A DNA stretch of 5,939 nucleotides from Clostridia bacterium (lineage in GTDB: Bacteria; Bacillota_A; Clostridia; Oscillospirales; CAG-272): positions 1 through 5,939 of the forward strand of contig JAFVYX010000238.1 of NCBI GenBank assembly GCA_017500625.1, given 5' to 3'. Below the pieces are notes generated by a model. That model ran no database searches. It was not told the origin of the DNA and saw nothing but the letters and a program-made list of their open reading frames with translations. The position numbers and the translations under genes were made by a program. This document shows, in pieces, positions 1 through 5,939 of this stretch. The stretch's first letter is position 1. Every line of letters begins with the position of its first letter.

Positions 1-2938
1 CCTCCCCCTCCTCTCCGAAGCCGTCAAGAATCTCGGAAATAGGGGTGCAGGAGAGGGTCTTCATATGCTTGCCGTAATCCTCGATGATATGCCCGGAAAA
101 ATACATGCCGGAGCTTTCTTTTTCAAGCGTGAGCAGCTCTCGGACCCCAAATTCCGGAATATTGGGATAGCGGTATTCCGGGGCTTTTTCCGGCGCATCG
201 CCCATCGAGAAAATGTCCATTTGGCCCGTAACTCCGGCGCGATCTCGCTGGGCGATCTCGTCAAGCATCGCCTCATAGACCGAAAGGAGACGGGAACGAA
301 AGACACCGAGGCGATCAAAGGCGCCGCACTTGATGAGCGTTTCCACCTGGCGGCGATTCATATCCTTCCCACTCATTCTCTCGAGAAAATCCCCAAAGCT
401 CGTGAAGGGACGGGCGGCGCGCTCAGCAAGGATCGCCTCCACAAAGGGGCGGCCCACGTTGCGGAGGGCCAGAAGGCCAAAGCGGATATTCTCGCCGCTG
501 ACCGAGAAGGTCATGCGGCTCTCGTTGATATCGGGCGGTAGCACGGCGATCCCGTAACGGGTGGCCTCGGCGATATACTCGGCCGTCTTGGTCATATCGC
601 CAAGCACCGAGGTGAGGAGCGCCGCCATGTACTCCCGCGGGTGGTGGGCCTTCAGATAGGCGGTACGGAAGGAAAGCGTGGCATAGGCCGCCGCGTGGCT
701 CTTGTTGAAGGCGTATTCGGCAAAGCTCTGCATACGGTCAAAGAGCGCCTCGGCCGCCTCGCGAGGAACGCCGCGTTCCCCGGCGCCCCTCACAAAGCCG
801 TCACGCTCTGCCGAGAGGACCGACGCTTTTTTCTTGGACATAGCGCGGCGCACGATATCGGCACGGGCGTAGGAATACCCTGCCAAGCGCCGGAAGATCT
901 GCATTACCTGCTCCTGATAGACGATGCAGCCATGCGTATCGCCGAGGATCTCGCGGAGTGCCTCGGTCTCGTAGATCGGCGTTTCCCGGCCCTCGCGGCA
1001 GGCAAGATAATGCGGGATCGACTCCATGGGACCGGGGCGATAGAGGGCGATCGCGGCGGTGATATCATAGACGGTCTTCGGGCGCATCTCGGTGAGCAGC
1101 TGCCGCATTCCGCCCGATTCGAGCTGAAATACGCAGCCCGTACGCCCCTCGGAAAGCAGGCGGTAGGTCGCCTCATCGTCCAAAGGAGCGCGCGTGATAT
1201 CAAAATCGGGGACCGTCTCGCGTACCGCACGCTCGGCGTCCGAAATGATGGTGAGGTAGCGAAGCCCGAGGAGATCGAACTTCACAAGTCCGAGGGCGGC
1301 CACGGTGTCCATATCGTACTGGGTAACGATGGCGTCGCCGTTCGTTGCCAGGGGGAGATAGTGAGAAAGCGGCTCCTCGGTGATGACAACGCCCGCGGCG
1401 TGGGTCGAGGCGTGGCGAGGCATGCCCTCCAGCGCCATAGCCGTATCCAAGAGCTTACGGACGGTCTCGGACGAATCGTAAAGCTCGCGGAGCTCACGGC
1501 GGCGCAGCGCCGTCTCGATCTTCACCCCAAGGGCACGCGGGATCTGCTTAGCCACCGCGTCCACCTCGGCATACGGGAGCCCCATGGCACGGCCAACGTC
1601 ACGAACGGCGGCGCGGGCGGCCAAGGTACCGAAGGTAACGATCTGCGCCACATGATCCTCGCCATAGCGGCGGCGGACGTAAGCGATCACCTCGTCGCGG
1701 CGTTCGTAGCAGATGTCAGTATCAAAATCGGGGAGCGAGACACACTCGGGGTTCAGGAAGCGTTCAAAAAGAAGTCCGTAGCGGAAGGGGTCAATATCGG
1801 TGATCCCCACACAATACGCGACCATACTTCCCGCGCCCGAGCCACGCCCGGGACCAACGGGGATCCCTTGCTCCTTGGCGTAAGCAATGAAATCGCGAAC
1901 GATGAGAAAATAGCCGTCAAACCCCATGCTTCCGATGACAGAAAGCTCGTACGCGATTCGCTCCTGGTATTCGGCGACCGTACCGAAGGAAAGATCAATG
2001 TCGCCGCAGCTCATACGCCGCTCAAGCCCCTCGGCGGCGAGGCGAGCCAGGTACTCCCCGTGAGATAGCCCGCTCGGTGTGGGGAAGGCAGGCATATGCA
2101 CCTTGTCGAAGGCGAAGGAGAAATTGCACTTCTCCGCTATTTTCACCGAGTTCTCAAGCGCTCCTTCGATATGCCCGAAAAGCGTCTGCATCTCATCGGT
2201 GGATTTATAGTAAAACTCATCGGTCTCGAAGCCGAGAGGACGGCCGTCGGTGATAACGCTGTTCGTCTGTATGCACATCATCGTGGCCTGGATCTCGGAA
2301 TCGGTCTTTTTGAGATAATGGACGTCGTTGGTGGCCACAAGGGGAATCCCCGTCCTGGCCGAAAGCTCGCAAAGTGCCTTGACCACGGTCGCCTCGTCGG
2401 CCAGGCCGTGATCCTGGAGCTCAAGGTAAAAATCCTCACCAAACAGGGCCTGCATGCGCCGTGCGTAGGTCTCGGCCGCCTTAATATCCCCCATAAGGAT
2501 CCTGCGGGGAATGGTGCCCGCAAGGCAAGCGGAAAGCGCAATGAGCCCCTCCTTGTGCCGTTCAAGAAGCTCCATATCGATGCGCGGCTTGGAGTAAAAG
2601 CCCTCGGTAAAGGAAGCGGATACCATGGCGATCAGATTGCGATAGCCCACCTCATTTTTGCAAAGCAGGATCAGGTGATCGCCCGAGGAATCGCTCTTTC
2701 CCTCCTTGGAAAGGCGCGAGCGCGGCGCCACGTAGACCTCACAGCCGATGATGGGCTTGATCCCCTCGTCAAGGCAGGCACGGAAGAAGGCGACCGCCCC
2801 GTACATAACGCCGTGGTCGGTGATCGCCACGGCACGGTGCCCCGCTGCGGCCGCGGCCTTGGGGATATCGCGCACACGGCAGGCGCCGTCAAGCAAGCTA
2901 TATTCGCTGTGAAGATGTAGATGGACGAAGTCCTGCAC
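1..2938 (-). CDS. dnaE: DNA polymerase III alpha subunit, DnaE type with PHP domain (3' end off the left edge)
   Basis: Catalytic subunit of the replicative DNA polymerase (C-family), which extends primers at the fork. I read 979 codons without a stop from GTG at 2938; about 170-200 C-terminal residues lie off the window. The N-terminus (residues 4-18, FVHLHLHSEYSLLDG) opens the PHP domain, roughly residues 1-285, with TDHG at 40-43, GCEVY at 65-69 and NDVHY at 204-208. The palm carries PVGPGRGSGAGS (360-371) and PDFDTD (403-408), so the catalytic aspartates are D406 and D408, with the third, D555, in LVKFDLLGL (551-559). Other family landmarks are MPRHASTHAAG (506-516), YRPGPM, IVYQEQVM (672-679), MSKKK (700-704), AFNKSHAAAY (743-752), LPPDINES (800-807), a helix-hairpin-helix LIKCGAFD (868-875) and a clamp-binding-like QMDIF (906-910). 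There is no DnaQ-like exonuclease insertion, so this is not PolC. The start is fixed by a strong ribosome site 5 bases upstream and by HLH beginning at residue 6. Whether it is the main replicase or a PolC partner cannot be told here. Confidence 0.98.
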   Translation of the reverse strand, partial: MQDFVHLHLHSEYSLLDGACRVRDIPKAAAAAGHRAVAITDHGVMYGAVAFFRACLDEGIKPIIGCEVYVAPRSRLSKEGKSDSSGDHLILLCKNEVGYRNLIAMVSASFTEGFYSKPRIDMELLERHKEGLIALSACLAGTIPRRILMGDIKAAETYARRMQALFGEDFYLELQDHGLADEATVVKALCELSARTGIPLVATNDVHYLKKTDSEIQATMMCIQTNSVITDGRPLGFETDEFYYKSTDEMQTLFGHIEGALENSVKIAEKCNFSFAFDKVHMPAFPTPSGLSHGEYLARLAAEGLERRMSCGDIDLSFGTVAEYQERIAYELSVIGSMGFDGYFLIVRDFIAYAKEQGIPVGPGRGSGAGSMVAYCVGITDIDPFRYGLLFERFLNPECVSLPDFDTDICYERRDEVIAYVRRRYGEDHVAQIVTFGTLAARAAVRDVGRAMGLPYAEVDAVAKQIPRALGVKIETALRRRELRELYDSSETVRKLLDTAMALEGMPRHASTHAAGVVITEEPLSHYLPLATNGDAIVTQYDMDTVAALGLVKFDLLGLRYLTIISDAERAVRETVPDFDITRAPLDDEATYRLLSEGRTGCVFQLESGGMRQLLTEMRPKTVYDITAAIALYRPGPMESIPHYLACREGRETPIYETEALREILGDTHGCIVYQEQVMQIFRRLAGYSYARADIVRRAMSKKKASVLSAERDGFVRGAGERGVPREAAEALFDRMQSFAEYAFNKSHAAAYATLSFRTAYLKAHHPREYMAALLTSVLGDMTKTAEYIAEATRYGIAVLPPDINESRMTFSVSGENIRFGLLALRNVGRPFVEAILAERAARPFTSFGDFLERMSGKDMNRRQVETLIKCGAFDRLGVFRSRLLSVYEAMLDEIAQRDRAGVTGQMDIFSMGDAPEKAPEYRYPNIPEFGVRELLTLEKESSGMYFSGHIIEDYGKHMKTLSCTPISEILDGFGEEGE

Positions 2939-2943
2939 GCGTA

Positions 2944-2951
2944 TCCCTCCC
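2944..2951 (-). promoter_or_regulatory. Ribosome binding site of dnaE
   Basis: On the minus strand the 19-base gap after the whiA stop contains GGGAGGGA, followed by TACGC and then the GTG start at 2938. The 5-base spacing and strong purine match decide the GTG start. No ATG in this frame lies between the whiA stop and the conserved HLHLH motif. Confidence 0.85.
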
Positions 2952-2957
2952 TTTCGT

Positions 2958-3830
2958 TTATTTCTTGAGGATCTCCTCGGCTAATTTCAAAATCTTTTCA
3001 AGGCGGTGGTTCATGCCCGATTTGGTGATCGGCGGCGAATGTCTGGCGCCAAGGAGCGCAAGAGAAACCGTCGGATTTTCGGCGCGCAGCCGCGCCGTCT
3101 CCTGAAGCTCCTCGGGCAGGAGCGAAAGCTTGTCCGCCTCGACCAGGCGACGGTAGATATGTACAAAGCGCATCGATGCCTCGACCGCGCGCTCGATGTT
3201 TCTGGTCTCACAGTTGGCGCGGCGGTTGGCGGCATTGCGGTAACCCGCCTCAATACTGTCGTTGATGAGGTCAAAGGCGGCGGTCTCCGCCCCGATGACC
3301 GCCATGAAATCGCAGATATCGGAGTTTGTCTTGTAATAGAGGATCTTCTCTCCACGACGAAGCGTCAGCTTCGGGGGACGCGCCTCTTCCGAAAGGAGTG
3401 TCCGGAGAGCTTCTGTCTTCTCTTTGACCGAAAATTCCAGGCGATACAGCTTTTTAAAATCCGAGATGTGCCCTGCGGCAAGAAAAATGCCGCGAAGAAA
3501 ATGGACCATACATTGTGGGCACTGGGCCGTCTCCTCGGGAAGGGCTACCACGCCGCAAGCCAGATACCGCTCGACTACCTCCGAGGCAAACGTCACCTTC
3601 GCCCGCGGAAAGCGCGAAGGAACGGGCTTGATACGGGTCTCCCACCCCAACGAACGGCAAAGCTCTGCCGCCAGAGGCGCCACGCTCTCCCCCTCAAGTG
3701 TCAAGGAAGCTTTACCGTCTTCCAAAACACCGCGCACAGCCAGCATACCGTAGAGGAGCGCTCGGCGGCAGCACTTCTTTTTGACCTCACGCTCGGCAAG
3801 CTGCCGCTTGAGGTCTCTGGAATAGGACAT
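2958..3830 (-). CDS. whiA: WhiA, DNA-binding regulator of sporulation/cell division
   Basis: WhiA is a Gram-positive DNA-binding protein. In Streptomyces it activates sporulation septation genes; in Bacillus it influences cell division and chromosome segregation. The 290-residue protein is a little shorter than the roughly 310-330 usual in the family. The N-terminal segment (about 1-90) has the expected SRDLKRQLAEREVKKKCC start. The degenerate LAGLIDADG homing-endonuclease-like domain shows FLRGIFLAAGHISD at 111-124 and YRLEF at 129-133. The second half has YYKTNSDICDFMAVIGA (165-181) and NRRANCETRN (202-211). The C-terminal helix-turn-helix lies at about 252-288, with NPTVSL and ITKSGMNHRLEKI as the family signature. 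The ATG at 3830 follows the murB stop by 2 bases and has its ribosome site inside the end of murB, so translation is probably coupled. In many Clostridia rapZ and yvcK precede whiA; here they do not. Confidence 0.96.
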   Translation of the reverse strand: MSYSRDLKRQLAEREVKKKCCRRALLYGMLAVRGVLEDGKASLTLEGESVAPLAAELCRSLGWETRIKPVPSRFPRAKVTFASEVVERYLACGVVALPEETAQCPQCMVHFLRGIFLAAGHISDFKKLYRLEFSVKEKTEALRTLLSEEARPPKLTLRRGEKILYYKTNSDICDFMAVIGAETAAFDLINDSIEAGYRNAANRRANCETRNIERAVEASMRFVHIYRRLVEADKLSLLPEELQETARLRAENPTVSLALLGARHSPPITKSGMNHRLEKILKLAEEILKK

Positions 3831-3832
3831 GC

Positions 3833-4744
3833 TTACTCTCCCAAATACTCGATTTCACGCACAAGAGAAACGCCGAAGCGCTCCCTGACCGTCTCGGTGA
3901 TGATGCGTACAAGCTCCTTGACGTCGTGGGCAGTCGCACCACCCGTATTGACAATAAACCCCGCGTGAAGGGGGGATACTTGCGCCCCGCCGACCGCATA
4001 GCCCTTTAGCCCTGCGGCCTCAATGAGCCGTCCCGCATAATCGCCTTGTGGACGTCGAAAAACGCTCCCCGCACTTGGCAGGTGCAGGGGCTGAGTAGCG
4101 CGGCGGTGTGCCACCGCACGCGTTTCCTCATCAAGGAGCGCCACGCGCTCCCCTGCCTCTCCCGTAAGCTCGGCGCCGAGAATGACCAGGCCACGCCGCG
4201 CAAATACGCTGGTGCGATAGCCAAACAGGCACTCGCCGCAGGAAAGCGTGAACGGGGTACCCCCGACCGAGGGAACGGCGCGGACAGCACGGACACGCTC
4301 ACCGATCGTCCGACCTCCCGCCCCTGCGTTCATAAAGAGGGCGCCGCCGAGAGTGGCGGGGATCCCCACAAGCGCGGAGAATCCCGCAAGTCCACGTCGC
4401 GTGGCGGCACGGCAAAGAGCCGAAAGCGAGGCCCCGGTGCTTGCCGTGATAGTTTGCTCTGAAATTGAGAAATAATGTAGCTTCCGCGTCAGAATGATGA
4501 CCCCGGCATACCCCTCATCGGGAGCGAGAACGTTGCTCCCGTTACCGAGAACGGTGTGGGCGATGCCCGCTTCATCGAGCAGCGCCAGAAGTCGGCAAAG
4601 GCCCTCCTCACTCTTGGGAAGCGCCAGCGCCGCCGCAGGGCCGCCGATACGAAAGCTGGTGAGCTGTGACAGAGGGCAGTTGAACTCAAGCTCAACGTCC
4701 TCAGGGGAAAGCTCGGAAAGGACACGGGACAGTGCCTTGTGCAT
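3833..4744 (-). CDS. murB: UDP-N-acetylenolpyruvoylglucosamine reductase MurB
   Basis: Cytoplasmic flavoenzyme that uses NADPH to reduce UDP-GlcNAc-enolpyruvate to UDP-MurNAc, the second committed step of peptidoglycan precursor synthesis after MurA. The 303-residue length fits type II MurB of Gram-positives. FAD-binding elements in order are LTSFRIGGPA (28-37), VLGNGSNVLAPDEGYAGVII (65-84) and GIPATLGGALFMNAGA (127-142). Catalytic residues expected for the family are present: R177 in GYRTS (175-179), the proton-donating S227 in SAGSVFRRP (224-232), and E297 in LVREIEYLG (294-302). LIEAAGLKG and VNTGGATAHDV mark the C-terminal substrate-binding domain. GIPAT has Ala where GIPG[ST] is usual. 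The ATG is 1 base past the recN stop, with AAAGAGG upstream. Its stop is 2 bases before whiA, so it is embedded in an operon. Confidence 0.98.
   Translation of the reverse strand: MHKALSRVLSELSPEDVELEFNCPLSQLTSFRIGGPAAALALPKSEEGLCRLLALLDEAGIAHTVLGNGSNVLAPDEGYAGVIILTRKLHYFSISEQTITASTGASLSALCRAATRRGLAGFSALVGIPATLGGALFMNAGAGGRTIGERVRAVRAVPSVGGTPFTLSCGECLFGYRTSVFARRGLVILGAELTGEAGERVALLDEETRAVAHRRATQPLHLPSAGSVFRRPQGDYAGRLIEAAGLKGYAVGGAQVSPLHAGFIVNTGGATAHDVKELVRIITETVRERFGVSLVREIEYLGE
3836..3842 (-). promoter_or_regulatory. Ribosome binding site of whiA, inside the murB 3' end
   Basis: Minus-strand GGGAGAG forms part of the last murB codons, directly before the murB TAA. TAAGC (5 bases) then separates it from the whiA ATG. 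The site therefore lies wholly in the upstream gene, which suggests translational coupling of murB and whiA. Confidence 0.7.
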
Positions 4745-4745
4745 C

Positions 4746-5939
4746 TCACGCCTCTTTGTAAGCGCTCCTCTCGGTATACAACTCCCACGCCGCGCGGCGC
4801 TGAGTCTCGGTCACCTCGATACCGCCGAGGATACGGGATAGCTCTGTGATACGTCCCTCCTCCTCTAAGGCGACCACCTCGGTCTCCGCACGTCCGTCCT
4901 TTTCTGTCTTCTTTATCAGGTAATGGGTATCGGCTAAGGAAGCGATCTGCGCCGAATGAGTGACGCAAAGCACCTGGCCACGCCCCGCAGAGCGGAGCAG
5001 CTCGATCCCGATCTTACGCGCCGTTTTACCGGAAACGCCGGTGTCGATCTCATCATAAATAACGGTACCAACACCATCGCGGTCCGAAATGACCGACTTG
5101 ATCGCCAGCATAATGCGCGCCAGCTCACCGCCCGAAGCGATCGAAGAAAGCGGCATCGGCGGCTCACCGGGGTTTGCCGAAAGCAAAAATGACACGTCAT
5201 CGCCGCCGCTTGGCAGCAGCGAGGGCTTCTCTCCCTCGCGGTGCTCTTCCACAAGTACACCGAAGGAGACCTTGGGCATATCCAGAAATTCAAGCACGCT
5301 CATCACGCGAAGAGCCAGTGTCTTCCCTGCCTCAAGGCGATTTTTATGCAACACGTGGGCAAGCTCTGTCGCTCTATCAAACGCCACGGCCTCAGCCGCC
5401 CGTAGCTCGTCAATGCGAGCATCGGCATTTTCGAGGAGAGCCAAACGCTCCTTGGCGGCGGCACAAAAGGCCAGCACAGTCTCCACCGAGCCGCCGTACT
5501 TGCGCCCCAATCGTTCGATCGCGGCCAATCGATTTTCCACCGCGTTCAAAAGCTTGGTGGCGTCCCCCTCGTCCTCCTCGGAGAGAGCGCGGACGCTCTC
5601 GGCGGCGTCCTCGATGCGGGAGCGGCAGTCCTCAAGCTCCGCCGTGATCTCCTTAACGCTCGGGATCACGTCGGAAAGAGTATCCAGCGCTGTGATCGTG
5701 CGCTCAAGGATATACAGCACGTTGGCTTTTTCCCCCGAGCGGAGCGCTCGGTAGGCAAACGAGGTCTGCTTGGAGATCCGCTCCATGCTACGAAGGCGTT
5801 TTTTCTTTTCCGCCAGCTTTTCCTCCTCACCCTCGCGGAGAGCGCAAGACTCAATGTCGGCGATCTGATAGCGGAGCATCTCCACCTCACGCAGGCGACC
5901 GGCCTCATCGGCCGAGATCTTGCGGATCTCCGAACGCAA
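4746..5939 (-). CDS. recN: DNA repair protein RecN (5' end off the right edge)
   Basis: RecN is an SMC-like ABC ATPase recruited to double-strand breaks, where it helps hold DNA ends for RecA-dependent repair. The visible 397 codons are the C-terminal part; about 160-170 N-terminal residues, including the Walker A loop, lie off the window. The TTG at the very edge is an internal codon by family length, not the start. Numbering from the edge, a coiled-coil region (about 15-210, rich in Glu, Arg, Leu and Ala) includes MLRYQIADIE (21-30) and AIERLGRKYG (140-149). The ATPase head then resumes: LDMPKVSFGV (219-228), DDVSFLLSANPGEP (247-260), ABC signature ASGGELARIMLAIK (268-281), Walker B VIYDEIDTGVSG (293-304), and the switch histidine in CVTHSAQIASLADTHY (325-340). 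The TGA at 4746-4748 is one base before murB. Its usual upstream neighbours in Bacillota (argR, nadK, tlyA) would be off the window, which is an inference. Confidence 0.97.
   Translation of the reverse strand: MRSEIRKISADEAGRLREVEMLRYQIADIESCALREGEEEKLAEKKKRLRSMERISKQTSFAYRALRSGEKANVLYILERTITALDTLSDVIPSVKEITAELEDCRSRIEDAAESVRALSEEDEGDATKLLNAVENRLAAIERLGRKYGGSVETVLAFCAAAKERLALLENADARIDELRAAEAVAFDRATELAHVLHKNRLEAGKTLALRVMSVLEFLDMPKVSFGVLVEEHREGEKPSLLPSGGDDVSFLLSANPGEPPMPLSSIASGGELARIMLAIKSVISDRDGVGTVIYDEIDTGVSGKTARKIGIELLRSAGRGQVLCVTHSAQIASLADTHYLIKKTEKDGRAETEVVALEEEGRITELSRILGGIEVTETQRRAAWELYTERSAYKEA
4751..4757 (-). promoter_or_regulatory. Ribosome binding site of murB, inside the recN 3' end
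   Basis: Minus-strand AAAGAGG lies within the last sense codons of recN (AAA GAG GCG) and is 6 bases from the murB ATG at 4744. The recN TGA and the murB ATG are separated by a single G. This arrangement favours translational coupling or re-initiation. Confidence 0.65.

Larger units (their letters stand above)
1..5939 (-). other. Probable operon segment recN-murB-whiA-dnaE
   Basis: All four genes share one strand with gaps of 1, 2 and 19 bases. No hairpin followed by a T-run and no convincing -35/-10 pair is visible in or near the junctions on the minus strand. The simplest reading is one polycistronic message whose promoter lies upstream of recN and whose terminator lies beyond dnaE, both off the window. 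An internal promoter inside one of the coding regions cannot be excluded by eye. Confidence 0.75.

Noticed and set aside
641..2068. A 475-codon open frame on the plus strand, plus a 274-codon one at 2096-2920 and a 158-codon one at 65-541
   Set aside because: They lie exactly in register opposite dnaE codons, so they can only be stopped where dnaE uses CTA, TTA or TCA, which it seldom does. Their proteins show no recognisable family or domain, while the minus strand gives a textbook DnaE. They are antisense shadows.
2961..3001. TTGAAA boxes on the minus strand near the whiA 3' end, as a possible dnaE promoter
   Set aside because: No acceptable -10 box follows at 16-18 bases, and the bases encode the conserved WhiA C-terminal helix.
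3006..3968. A 320-codon plus-strand open frame opposite whiA and the end of murB
   Set aside because: It is in register with whiA codons and has the same codon-bias explanation. The encoded sequence is Arg-rich and resembles nothing known, and it overlaps two well-supported genes.
5190..5199. TGACACGTCA, which looks like a palindromic operator
   Set aside because: It is not a perfect inverted repeat, and it lies inside the conserved recN head domain far from any start. Chance is the simplest explanation.
4046..5754. Several plus-strand frames of 75-221 codons opposite murB and recN
   Set aside because: They are low-complexity, Arg/Ser/Ala-rich translations antisense to conserved genes, with no supporting motifs. 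They are GC-rich strand artefacts.
5937..5939. TTG at the right edge as the recN start codon
   Set aside because: RecN is normally about 550-570 residues with a Walker A loop near its N-terminus. The visible part begins in the coiled coil, so the gene continues off the window.

Overview
The window is a densely packed, single-direction stretch of chromosome. Four genes, all on the minus strand, read right to left as recN (5' end off the right edge), murB, whiA and dnaE (3' end off the left edge). Spacings are 1, 2 and 19 bases, there is no non-coding stretch over 19 bases, and I see no promoter, terminator, RNA gene, mobile element, repeat array or CRISPR.

The content suggests a Gram-positive bacterium of the Bacillota, most likely a GC-rich member of the Clostridia. 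The reasons are the presence of WhiA (confined largely to Gram-positives), the murB-whiA-dnaE neighbourhood typical of Clostridia, a DnaE with a PHP domain, and strong purine-rich Shine-Dalgarno sequences. Actinobacteria also carry WhiA, but there it usually sits between uvrC/rapZ/yvcK and gapA, not beside dnaE. The genus cannot be read from the sequence.

Region by region: 4746-5939 encodes the C-terminal part of RecN (SMC-like break-repair ATPase). 3833-4744 encodes a complete MurB (peptidoglycan precursor reductase). 2958-3830 encodes a complete, somewhat short WhiA (cell division/sporulation regulator). 1-2938 encodes about 979 residues of DnaE (replicative DNA polymerase III alpha subunit), starting at GTG. 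I translated dnaE codon by codon from 2938 to 2 and found no stop or frameshift. It is the largest gene in the window although neither its stop nor its end is visible.

The genes probably form part of one transcription unit joining DNA repair, cell-wall synthesis, a division regulator and the replicative polymerase. The most notable point is what is absent: rapZ and yvcK, which commonly lie between murB and whiA in Clostridia, are missing here, so murB runs directly into whiA, and recN abuts murB. Otherwise this is an ordinary housekeeping region; I find no convincing sign of a previously undescribed system. Long open frames on the plus strand are antisense shadows explained by codon usage.
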